Assembly (NCBI GenBank): GCA_034436045.1
Contig: DAOTVZ010000025.1
Coordinates: 1-41,005, forward strand
Source of the DNA: H111-94 sp034436045
GTDB taxonomy: Bacteria > Chloroflexota > Ktedonobacteria > Ktedonobacterales > Ktedonobacteraceae
Reading direction: 5' to 3'
DNA length: 41,005 bases
Part shown: one piece after another, positions 31,903 through 39,495 of the stretch
Position numbering within the stretch: position 1 is the stretch's first letter
How the letters are laid out: each line of letters begins with the position of its first letter
Translations under genes and position numbers: made by a program
The notes under the pieces: generated by a model
What the model saw: the letters and a program-made list of their open reading frames with translations, nothing else
The model's database searches: none
What the model was told of the DNA's origin: nothing

Positions 31903-33120
31903 GTGGAAGCACAGACAGACATACAAACATACCTGGAGCAAGGAAAAGAGGCGCTGGCACAGGGACAAGGCCGAGAAGCTGCTATAGCCTATGCGCACGC
32001 CGCTCAACTTGACCCCAATAACCCCCAGGTCCACCTGGGCCTGGCGGAGGCCAATATGGCGCTGGGCAACTATGGCATCGTGCAGCTTGCCAGCCGCCGC
32101 GTGCAAGAACTCCAACCACACGGCGGCGCTGAGGGCATGATTGCACAGGCGCTGCTCGACCTGCTCGACCATCGCTACGAACGCGCTCTGGAATACACCG
32201 ATAAAGCTATTGAACTCTCGCCCGGCGTGGCCTATATGCACGCACTACGCTCCTACCTGCTACGCGCTCTCGGTAAGGACTACGATGCCAGTCTTGCCCG
32301 CGCCCGCGCTACCCGTCTCTCTTTTGGAGGGCATTTCGAGAACTGTTTCCCGCCCCTGGAGACGCGCTATAGTACCGGCTACCGTTCCGTGCCACCACCG
32401 CCGACCACCGCTTCAGAAGCTCAGAGTACGCCTGTGATCAACAGCCGACCAGCAGAGAGCGGGCCGGGTTGGCAGCGTCCTAATCAGGTGCAGCGTCAGA
32501 TCATTCGCACCCGTTTTGCGCTCAGCCGCTACGCGAATATCGTGACATATGCTCTGATCGTTATTAACACAATCATCTATATCATCATGGCGGTATTGAG
32601 CCGAAGTACCGATATTAGCCTTGATGTGCTGATTAATTTTGGCGCGCAAGTCAATCCGTATATCTCACAGGGACAGGTATGGCGCATCTTCACCGCTATG
32701 TTCCTGCATGTTAGCATTCTGCATATCGGTCTGAACATGCTCTCATTGTTCTTTGTAGGCAGTGCCACCGAGGTACTCTACGGCAGATGGCGCTACCTGG
32801 TAATCTACCTGCTCTCCGGTATCGTTGGCGGCGTCGTCACCTACCTGCTAGGGCCGAATGCGCTGGTTGTATCGGCGGGCGCGTCAGGCGCGATCTTCGG
32901 TGTCTTTGGCGCATTGGGCGTCTTCTACTTCGCCAATCGGCGCGCGCTGGGAGGCTATGGCGCGGGGGCCATTGGCAACTGGATATTCTGGCTGGCGCTC
33001 AATATCGTCTTCGACATCTCGAACCCATCAATCGGGCTGGCCGACCATATCGGTGGCCTGGTCGCCGGTATCATCCTGGCCGCGCTGCTAATGCCGCGCT
33101 GGAGCAGGCGAAGGATGTAG
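31903..33120 (+). CDS. Rhomboid-family intramembrane serine protease with N-terminal TPRs
   Basis: This 405-residue protein joins two parts. Residues 5-140 form about three to four TPR helices (QGKEALAQGQGREAAIAYA, LDLLDHRYERALEYTDKAI), a cytoplasmic protein-binding module. After a Pro-rich linker come six or seven transmembrane helices with the rhomboid catalytic elements. These are HVSILHIGLNML (His274, Asn278 of the oxyanion site), GASG with Ser328, and His382 in ADHIGG. All catalytic residues are present, so an active protease is expected. The start is GTG at 31903 with GGGAGG 7 bp upstream. The target is unknown; TPRs may recruit substrate. Confidence 0.9.
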   Translation: MEAQTDIQTYLEQGKEALAQGQGREAAIAYAHAAQLDPNNPQVHLGLAEANMALGNYGIVQLASRRVQELQPHGGAEGMIAQALLDLLDHRYERALEYTDKAIELSPGVAYMHALRSYLLRALGKDYDASLARARATRLSFGGHFENCFPPLETRYSTGYRSVPPPPTTASEAQSTPVINSRPAESGPGWQRPNQVQRQIIRTRFALSRYANIVTYALIVINTIIYIIMAVLSRSTDISLDVLINFGAQVNPYISQGQVWRIFTAMFLHVSILHIGLNMLSLFFVGSATEVLYGRWRYLVIYLLSGIVGGVVTYLLGPNALVVSAGASGAIFGVFGALGVFYFANRRALGGYGAGAIGNWIFWLALNIVFDISNPSIGLADHIGGLVAGIILAALLMPRWSRRRM

Positions 33121-33150
33121 CAATTTGACACAATTCGATACAATTTAATA
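33121..33150. repeat. Three tandem 10-bp repeats
   Basis: CAATTTGACA, CAATTCGATA and CAATTTAATA follow one another directly after the rhomboid stop codon (consensus CAATTYRAYA). The exact helical-turn spacing would place three identical sites on one DNA face. Confidence 0.7.
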
Positions 33151-33188
33151 CACCCCTTGCTTGTTGCGGGGGCCGGTACACTGAAGAT

Positions 33189-33272
33189 AAGAAGTCGAGC
33201 ATACAATCTCGCTGTGACCGGCTGAGTCACAATGATCCTATCCATGCCCTTTACCCCCCTGCTCGACTTCTT
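33189..33272. repeat. Nested inverted repeats between rhomboid and pseudogene
   Basis: Outer arms AAGAAGTCGAGCA (33189-33201) and TGCTCGACTTCTT (33260-33272) are perfect 13-bp complements. An inner hairpin GTGAC-N7-GTCAC lies at 33214-33230. Possible RNA structure or remnant of a small mobile element. Confidence 0.6.
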
Positions 33273-33301
33273 TCCCTTTGTTAGTTCTGATTGTTATATC
33301 G

Positions 33302-33613
33302 TCATGTCGTTGATGGCGCTACACCTGGCAGAGGTGAGGCGAGCGCTTCGAGGGGCAGCTCAACACGCCCACCGCGACGGCTCGACTCGTAGGTGGCGAA
33401 AATCAGTTCGGTGGCACGCAGCGCACGGCGGGCCGATAGCTCTGGTTCCCGACCGGTCTTGAGGGCATCGATCAGGTCGAGCACGCCCCGTCCCACCACT
33501 TCGCTCAGGTTCTCTTGCGCCTTGTCTGTGACCTGCACATGCACATCGCGCCAACCGGCATCTCCTTTGCCTCTGACACGTAGCGATGTCGGACCTAAGG
33601 TCAGGCTTTTCAA
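33302..33613 (-). pseudogene. C-terminal fragment of a Gfo/Idh/MocA oxidoreductase
   Basis: About 95 residues match the end of Gfo/Idh/MocA-type oxidoreductases: GRGVLDLIDALKTGREPEL then SARRALRATELIFATYESSR and VELPLEAL. The Rossmann domain with its EKP motif and the central part (over 200 residues) are missing. The only start is a TTG overlapping the CPBP protease stop by 4 bp, without a ribosome site. The likeliest history is that the CPBP region replaced the 5' part of the gene. The full-length enzyme at 9990-10988 is not a close match to this C-terminus, so it is not a recent duplicate. Confidence 0.72.
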
Positions 33614-34320
33614 CGGAAAAAGGTCAGCAACAACCAGGGTTCGACGATGAGGTCAATCAAAGCGTGACCGATGATCACCGGAGTCAGACTCCGCTTTCCG
33701 ATTAAATAGATGATGGCCAGTGCGATCCCCAGTAGTAAGGTCACACCCTGCACCGCGAGCGCTGCTGAGAGACCGCCGAATCCATAAAAGTGGACGAGAC
33801 CAAATAACAAACCACTCAACAAAGTCTGGACAAACAGGCCATATCCCATATCTGCCAGACTTGTCATGACATAGCCGCGAAAAATCGTTTCCTCAACTAC
33901 GCCTGCTACCAGAGCCACCACGATAGCAATAAGTTTGAGCCAGGAGAATTCCAGCAGGTGTGAACCCAGATGGAGATTGAGGACTGTCCATCCACTGTAG
34001 ACAACTGCAACGACCACACCCAGCACAATGGCTTGCCAGTTCGTTGAGCGTCCCCAGCCGAGATCACGTAACGTTCTCCCACGCCGATGGAGCCGCCATG
34101 CCACGAGTCCCAGCGCTGCCAGTTCTCCTACTGCTGCACCGATAAGGAAAGCTGCGACCCGATTGGCAGGCAGTCTTGCCCAACCGGCGGCAATAACTAG
34201 AGCCAAAGCCCCATAGGTAAAAACACCGATGGGTACTAAGGCTAGCAAGATGGTACTGATCAAACGCCCCCAGGTTTCTCGTTGCGAACCAGGAGCGCCA
34301 GGGCTTGATGTCGAGACCAT
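33610..34320 (-). CDS. CPBP-family intramembrane metalloprotease
   Basis: This 236-residue membrane protein has about seven to eight helices. Its three conserved motifs are VVEETIFRGYV (Glu143-Glu144, Arg148), FGLVHFYGF, and GHALIDLIVEP. It belongs to the CAAX-protease/bacteriocin-processing (Abi) family of glutamic/metal intramembrane proteases. The bacterial substrate is unknown; bacteriocin self-immunity is one established role. The ATG at 34320 has GGAGGGAGAG upstream. The 3' end overlaps a decayed oxidoreductase, which marks the breakpoint of a past rearrangement. Confidence 0.88.
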   Translation of the reverse strand: MVSTSSPGAPGSQRETWGRLISTILLALVPIGVFTYGALALVIAAGWARLPANRVAAFLIGAAVGELAALGLVAWRLHRRGRTLRDLGWGRSTNWQAIVLGVVVAVVYSGWTVLNLHLGSHLLEFSWLKLIAIVVALVAGVVEETIFRGYVMTSLADMGYGLFVQTLLSGLLFGLVHFYGFGGLSAALAVQGVTLLLGIALAIIYLIGKRSLTPVIIGHALIDLIVEPWLLLTFFR

Positions 34321-34335
34321 GGCTCTCCCTCCTTT

Positions 34336-35706
34336 TTACTGAAATAGCAGTTCTTCACGTTGCCCACGCAGAAAACCTGCGATAGCGGTGGGATCGTCTT
34401 GTTGCAGGGCCATTTGTTTGAGGCTGCTTAGCACAGTGCTCCATTGTTCGCGGGCGGGGGCAAAGCGGGCATCGCGTCCGACTAGCTCTTCAAAAATGCG
34501 CCGTTCCAGCTCGTGCCAGAGCGAGCGGTCTCGTCCATCCAGGCCGCCATCGTCGGGCGCGTAGTCCTGGTCATTGGTGTTATTGTCGATGCGCACGAAG
34601 ATCGGCTGGAAATGGCTGCGTACCATCTCCTCCATACGTTGCTGATCGAGCGCACCGAAATCGAAGCCCATCGTGCCGCTCAACGAGATCAGCACGAGCG
34701 GAGCCTGCTCCCCCGTAGGGGCGTGATTGAGCACGCCCTGACTGAGCATGCCCTGTCCGTAGCGTGCGCTCTCACGCTGGCAGAGTTTCTCCAGCTTCTC
34801 ATATAGCTCTTCCGGCTCATTCAGGCCATCCACACGCAGTTCGTGGCGCAGGAAGGGGCGACGCTGGCTGGTCAGTAGTTCGGCATGGTGCTTGCGCTCG
34901 CCTTTGCTCTGGTCGATGATTCGTTCCGGTTCGTCGGTATCGATCTGAACGTAGTAGTAGCCGCGCTCTGCCCACAGCACCTCTTCGGCCCCGCAGTTCT
35001 CGGTCGAGCCGGGGTTATAGATCCAGCCATCGTACTCATACGGTTTATGCACGTGACCGAGGGCCAGATAGTCGATCTGCCCATTGAGCGGCTCAAAGCT
35101 GGCGCGTGAGGGCAATCCCTGCATGCGTGGCACAATGCCTTCGATACCGGTATGCATAGTCAGAAGGCGGTATATAACGCCGCTGGCCTCCTCTTCCAGG
35201 CGCACCTCTTTCAGCGCCTGCGCCATACCCTCAATGCTGCGCACGGTGGCCGCGCCCTGCCAGGGCAGTCCATAGACACGCAACTGCCCATGCATGAGAT
35301 CGACATACGCCCCCATCATCGTCCGTGCCTCCCAGGGCGTGATTTGCGGCACCCCATCTTTCATGATCGGGTGCAGTAAGATCAGGTAGTCTTGATAGCA
35401 CAGGAACTGCATCCAGGAAGTGCCATCGCGGTAATAGCTGCGGTCGTGATTGCCCTCAATGGCAATCACCGGTATTCTGGCATCCTTTAATCTGCGTAAC
35501 CCTTCGATGGCGTGAATAAGTGTCAGTGCGTCGATGGCCCGTTTGTTGAACAGATCGCCCGCGATAACTACGAAATCCACACGGCGCGCGATGGCCTCGT
35601 TTACAATGTGCCAGAAGGCGCGACTGAAATCGTTGAAGCGTTCGCGCACGCCGTACTGTTCGTTGCCCAGGTGTGTATCAGCAACGTGAATAAAGGATGC
35701 TCTCAT
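34336..35706 (-). CDS. DNA repair exonuclease, SbcD/Mre11 family
   Basis: This 456-residue metallophosphoesterase has the ordered motifs FIHVADTHLG (Asp10, His12), VVIAGDLFNKR, AIEGNHDRSYY, LTMHTG and ALGHVHKPYE. These metal ligands are shared by SbcD/Mre11 nucleases that process DNA ends and hairpins. A C-terminal capping region follows. No SbcC/Rad50 ATPase gene is adjacent, unlike the usual arrangement. A palindromic repeat is embedded in frame at 34712-34740, encoding roughly QGVLNHAPTG. It adds a loop in the C-terminal part and evidently is tolerated. The ATG at 35706 has AAGG 6 bp upstream. The CPBP gene follows in the opposite sense of priority, 15 bp downstream on the same strand. Confidence 0.88.
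   Translation of the reverse strand: MRASFIHVADTHLGNEQYGVRERFNDFSRAFWHIVNEAIARRVDFVVIAGDLFNKRAIDALTLIHAIEGLRRLKDARIPVIAIEGNHDRSYYRDGTSWMQFLCYQDYLILLHPIMKDGVPQITPWEARTMMGAYVDLMHGQLRVYGLPWQGAATVRSIEGMAQALKEVRLEEEASGVIYRLLTMHTGIEGIVPRMQGLPSRASFEPLNGQIDYLALGHVHKPYEYDGWIYNPGSTENCGAEEVLWAERGYYYVQIDTDEPERIIDQSKGERKHHAELLTSQRRPFLRHELRVDGLNEPEELYEKLEKLCQRESARYGQGMLSQGVLNHAPTGEQAPLVLISLSGTMGFDFGALDQQRMEEMVRSHFQPIFVRIDNNTNDQDYAPDDGGLDGRDRSLWHELERRIFEELVGRDARFAPAREQWSTVLSSLKQMALQQDDPTAIAGFLRGQREELLFQ
34712..34755. repeat. GTAGGGG/CCCTG repeat inside the sbcD-like gene
   Basis: Positions 34712-34740 carry a full 29-bp copy (CCCGTAGGGGCGTG, ATTGAG, CACGCCCTG). A partial tandem copy TGAGCATGCCCTG follows at 34743-34755. 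The reading frame continues uninterrupted through both. Confidence 0.85.
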
Positions 35707-35739
35707 GATCGCCTTGTCCCTTTGATAGCCTGTATTCTC

Positions 35740-36165
35740 TTACCCGCCGATGGGGGGATATGGCCCCGTCATCCAACCGCGAATGCCGGCGGCAACCAGG
35801 ATCAGTGCTGCGATACTGAAGATCAGCATATCGCGGCGCGGATTCTTGCCGCTGGTCGTGTAGGTCAGCGCCACCGGAATGGCAAAGGCGACAATGGCCC
35901 CATATACATAGTGCAGGTAGTAGAGGCCAACGCCGCCACCGGGCTTCTGGCCCAAAGCTACCAGCGTCAGGCCCAGCGCACCTTGCAACAGGCCGAGTAT
36001 AGCGGTAATGATTAAAGAGATGCGCCAGGGACGATAGAGTTCTTTTTCTGTGATCGGCAGCTTTCTAAAATAGAGGATCAAACCCCAGACACCGGTAATC
36101 AGGCCGGAAGCCAGCACCAGCGCGACATTATAATAGTGCATATGCACGATGATATCGACCAGCAT
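35740..36165 (-). CDS. Four-helix membrane protein of unknown function
   Basis: This 141-residue protein has four transmembrane helices with histidines at the start of helix 1 (HMHYYN) and in helix 3 (YYLHYVYG). Polar loops contain FRKLPITEKELYRPWR and TTSGKNPRRD. The paired His and aromatic residues suggest possible heme or quinone contact, but this is speculative. I do not recognise the family. The ATG at 36165 follows GGAGAGAGAT; an earlier frame start 18 bp upstream is less likely. The sbcD-like gene starts 33 bp downstream, so they may share a transcript. Confidence 0.68.
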   Translation of the reverse strand: MLVDIIVHMHYYNVALVLASGLITGVWGLILYFRKLPITEKELYRPWRISLIITAILGLLQGALGLTLVALGQKPGGGVGLYYLHYVYGAIVAFAIPVALTYTTSGKNPRRDMLIFSIAALILVAAGIRGWMTGPYPPIGG

Positions 36166-36596
36166 ATCTCTCTCCACTACCACGTCCCATCTTCCAGAGG
36201 TTGCGAACGTGGCTTTCTATGCATTCTTTCTGTGGGGCAGATTGTGGAATCTTCCCGCTCTACTATAGCGCTTCCCGCCAGGAATGACAAGGGGTAACGA
36301 GGCATGCGCGAGGCGTCACGAAGGTAGATCAGTTGCTATGCGCGTGCGGCCTGCCACCGGCTCTCTCATGTTTGTCATGTTCATTGCTCTACTGATTTCA
36401 AAGCATCTTGCATAAAACGCCAATCTAGTGTAAGGTACTTGTAACAACTGTGTCTCAAGGGCGTTATAAGGAATAAGGGAACCTGGCAATCTGCATCTGT
36501 ATCTTATACCAGCAATAATGTTCTCCTTGTAGGGCAGTCACATTGGTCAAGTCAATCACTGCACAGTCCTTACGAGAAAGTCGAGATGTGAAGTCC
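36166..36596. other. Divergent intergenic region
   Basis: The 431 bp hold a good minus-strand promoter (36262-36290) and a weaker plus-strand candidate: TTGCAT at 36408, 17-bp spacer, TAAGGT at 36431. No gene or strong repeat is seen. Confidence 0.55.
36262..36290 (-). promoter_or_regulatory. Promoter of the four-helix membrane protein gene
   Basis: On the minus strand TTGTCA (36290-36285), a 17-bp spacer and TATAGT (36267-36262) lie about 95 bp before the start codon. It probably also drives sbcD. Confidence 0.6.
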
Positions 36597-37274
36597 ATGC
36601 TAACAGCACCACCTACTCTACCGGGACCACAACGTCCCCCCATACCGGAGCAGCGGGAACAAGCAGACGCAGCGAAACAAGTCGCACTGACTCCCAGCAA
36701 ACCGCGCATGGGAGAAACACCGGCTGCCCGCTTTGTGAAGGCTATTTTGCGTCCACCTATTAAGGTCATCTACTACGCCATTACCTGGATGCGTAGCCAT
36801 AAGCTGGCCTCGTTGATCACGCTTGTGCTGCTCCTGCTCAGCATCAGCGTCACCACACGTCTCGTGACCGGCTACTGGCCGTTCAATGGCCCCAGCAGCA
36901 ACCCTATTCAGCAGAGCATTCAGAACAATCCACAACTGAATCCATACGCACAAGCCTGGTTGTCGGCCCTGTACAGCGGTGATGTGAATACCATGATAGC
37001 GGTCGAGAAAAATCTTCCTCCCTCGGTTGTTCCTCCCGACGCCGGACTATTAGTCGGGGAGTACAGTCAAAGAGTGGGCATGACCTGGAACGCTGTGCGC
37101 GTCATCAGTACCTCCACAGCCGCTGACGGCACGCAGGATACGCTGGTTGAGGTGGATATGACGCAACCGGCCAGTCTGGGCGGCGGGAGAATCATTGTTA
37201 TCTGGCATTTCGCCTCCTATCATAATACCTTGCTGGGTATTGATTTCGTCTCGGCCCGTCCGAGTTTGCAATAG
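36597..37274 (+). CDS. Single-pass membrane protein of unknown function
   Basis: This 225-residue protein has a Pro-rich cytoplasmic N-terminus (LTAPPTLPGPQRPPIPEQRE). One transmembrane helix follows at about residues 71-91 (KLASLITLVLLLLSISVTTR), then an outside domain of about 130 residues. The outside part (NPYAQAWLSALYSGDVNTM, then WNAVRVISTST and IIVIWHFASYHN) looks like an NTF2/SnoaL-type alpha-beta fold, but no family is certain. The frame is open to a TTG at 36543; the ATG at 36597 is a more normal start, though ribosome sites are weak at both. The FtsH-like gene begins 42 bp downstream and is probably cotranscribed, so this may be a partner or substrate adaptor. Confidence 0.65.
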   Translation: MLTAPPTLPGPQRPPIPEQREQADAAKQVALTPSKPRMGETPAARFVKAILRPPIKVIYYAITWMRSHKLASLITLVLLLLSISVTTRLVTGYWPFNGPSSNPIQQSIQNNPQLNPYAQAWLSALYSGDVNTMIAVEKNLPPSVVPPDAGLLVGEYSQRVGMTWNAVRVISTSTAADGTQDTLVEVDMTQPASLGGGRIIVIWHFASYHNTLLGIDFVSARPSLQ

Positions 37275-37316
37275 TTGTTCTTCTTTTATGCTCTCGCAGA
37301 AAGGGATGCAATTCCC

Positions 37317-39284
37317 ATGTCAAAGCAAGCAAAAGATATGAAGCGCAAGCGCAGCGATCTCGATAAATCCATTGATCGCGGCCTCGACCAGTTTGGACGC
37401 TTTATGCGTTTCCAGTGGATCTGGCTCGCGCTGGGCGCGCTGGTAGTCTGGTTCTTCGTTCAGGGCAAACCCGTCGGGCCGTTTGACCCCGGCACCATTC
37501 TGACATATGCGTTGGAGATCGGTTTTGCGGTCTTCTATATCCTTATTCAGTTCATCGCTCTCTTCTGGTTCCTGGGCCGTCCGCGTCTGTACTGGGTCAT
37601 GCCCGGCGAAACCGGCGTCACGTTTGACGACTACAAAGGCAATCCAGAGGTGCTTGAATCGGCGCGCCGCATCGTGGCGCTGATTCGCGGTGTCAAAGAA
37701 TTTGAGGAGATGGGTGGTACCCCCGTGCGTGGCCTGCTGCTCTCCGGCCCGCCAGGCACCGGCAAGAGCTATCTGGCACAATGTATGAGTACCGAGGCTG
37801 GTGTCCCCTTTGCCTATGCCAGCGCGGCCAGTTTCCGCGCCATGTTTATCGGCATGGACGTGTTGATGATCAGCAGGCTCTATAGTAAGGCGCGCCGCCT
37901 GGCACGTGAGTATGGCGGCTGTATCGTCTTCATGGATGAAATCGACGCCATTGGTGCCTCACGCGGCGGTGGTGGTCAAACCAATATGGCAATGGGCGGT
38001 GGCTTCTTTGGCATGATGGCCGGTACCGGCGGCCTCAACCAGTTGCTGATGGAGATGGACCCGCCCAATATCGAAACCGGCTGGTTCAAAAAAGTGTTGC
38101 GTACCCTGGGCCTCTACCATGGTCGCGCACAGAAAGAGCCGGTGTTGACGGTGGGCGCAACCAACCTGCCCGAAGCGCTTGACCCGGCCCTCCTGCGCCC
38201 CGGTCGCTTTGACCGTCAGATCAAAGTAGCGCCGCCAACCGATAAATACCGCCCCGAGGTTATTCAGTACTACCTGGATAAAGTCAAGCATGACCCGACG
38301 ATCTCCATCGCTGCCCTCTCAACGCGCATGGTGAACTATACCCCGGTCGCCATCAAGCACGTCATTAACGAGGCAACCATCATTGCCCATTTCAACGGAC
38401 GCGACCGGGTCACCTACAAAGACCTGATCGAGGCACAGGACGTGCATGAATATGGCCTGCGCCAGATCGCCGAATTGACGCCGATTGAGCGCCGCCGTCT
38501 GGCCTATCACGAGGCCGGTCACGCGGTTGCCTGCTACTATCTGATGGAACGCTTCTTCCCGTCCTTCGTGACACTACACCGTCATGGTGACGTGGAAGGA
38601 GCCGCCGCTTTCGCCGGTTGGCGGCAGAAAGAAACAGTCATTACCAACAGCAAGGAAGATGTGCTGGCCCGCATCCAGGTCTCGCTGGCCTCACGCGCCG
38701 CCGAGGAGCTGTTCTTAAATGTCAATCTGAACGGCGTGGCCGGAGACTTCGCCACCGCCACGCAACTGGCCTCAGCCTACGTTGGTGTCTATGGCATGGA
38801 CGGTACTCTCACCTCCTATCTGGCATTCTCTAGCGTTGCCGGTGTCAATCCGTCGATGATCAAAGACTTCTCGGAGCGTGTCGAGGCCGTGTTGCAATCG
38901 CAGTTCAGGGCCGTCAAGCAACTCTTCCAGCAGCATAGCGAGGCCGTGATCGCCGTCGCTGAGGCGCTGATTGAGCGCGACGAACTGGTCGCCGACGAGA
39001 TCAAGCAACTGATCGATGAGGCCGATGCCAAACGGGTGGCCAAGACGGTGCTGACCGAGTTCGAGCCTCTGCTCGGCCCCCTCGGTAACGGCAACGGACA
39101 CAACGGCCACCTGCTCACGGCTGGCTCCAACAATGGCAACGGCTCAGCAGGCAGCCCGACATGGGATACCAGTCGCCTCAATTTCGATGCAGGCCATCTG
39201 CCCACGCCACCGCTGCCAGAGAACGGTATGCCGTTCTTCAATCTCGATACCAACTCAAACGGCGATGAGCCATATATCGCGTAA
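37317..39284 (+). CDS. FtsH-like membrane AAA+ zinc metalloprotease
   Basis: This 655-residue protein has two transmembrane helices (about 32-49 and 66-86) with only a short outside loop. The large periplasmic domain of classical FtsH is therefore missing. The AAA domain has Walker A GPPGTGKS (144-151), pore loop FRAMFIG, Walker B IVFMDEID (203-210) and the second region of homology LLRPGRFDRQ. Between Walker B and that region are a Gly/Met-rich insert (GGGFFGMMAGTGG) and about 25 extra residues. The protease domain has HEAGH (398-402) and a later Asp in GVAGDFATATQLA as third zinc ligand, so activity is expected. The C-terminal tail is Asn/Gly-rich. The ATG at 37317 fits the basic N-terminus. 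Confidence 0.87.
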   Translation: MSKQAKDMKRKRSDLDKSIDRGLDQFGRFMRFQWIWLALGALVVWFFVQGKPVGPFDPGTILTYALEIGFAVFYILIQFIALFWFLGRPRLYWVMPGETGVTFDDYKGNPEVLESARRIVALIRGVKEFEEMGGTPVRGLLLSGPPGTGKSYLAQCMSTEAGVPFAYASAASFRAMFIGMDVLMISRLYSKARRLAREYGGCIVFMDEIDAIGASRGGGGQTNMAMGGGFFGMMAGTGGLNQLLMEMDPPNIETGWFKKVLRTLGLYHGRAQKEPVLTVGATNLPEALDPALLRPGRFDRQIKVAPPTDKYRPEVIQYYLDKVKHDPTISIAALSTRMVNYTPVAIKHVINEATIIAHFNGRDRVTYKDLIEAQDVHEYGLRQIAELTPIERRRLAYHEAGHAVACYYLMERFFPSFVTLHRHGDVEGAAAFAGWRQKETVITNSKEDVLARIQVSLASRAAEELFLNVNLNGVAGDFATATQLASAYVGVYGMDGTLTSYLAFSSVAGVNPSMIKDFSERVEAVLQSQFRAVKQLFQQHSEAVIAVAEALIERDELVADEIKQLIDEADAKRVAKTVLTEFEPLLGPLGNGNGHNGHLLTAGSNNGNGSAGSPTWDTSRLNFDAGHLPTPPLPENGMPFFNLDTNSNGDEPYIA

Positions 39285-39317
39285 ATCGCACGGTATATGC
39301 GTGGCAATTAGAAAATG

Positions 39318-39370
39318 AACAAGAAACCAGCCATATGACCGTCAGGCGATCAGATGGCTGGTTTCTCGTT
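39318..39370 (+). terminator. Terminator after the FtsH-like gene
   Basis: A 17-bp stem with one mismatch (39318-39334 with 39354-39370, core AAACCAGCCAT/ATGGCTGGTTT) and a 19-nt loop lies about 34 bp past the stop. Confidence 0.8.
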
Positions 39371-39495
39371 CCATCTAAAATAAACCTGACCGGCTGATAG
39401 TCCTATCTCACCAGGGCTGTTTTGTCGAAACAGGGCGACCAATCGTTTCATACAAAGAGGTTTATTGTGGCGCGAATGCAGTCTATGAGGATTAT

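Noticed and set aside
33232..33462. Short plus-strand frame MILSMPFTPLLDFFPF
   Set aside because: It overlaps the antisense oxidoreductase remnant, has no ribosome site and shows no family features.
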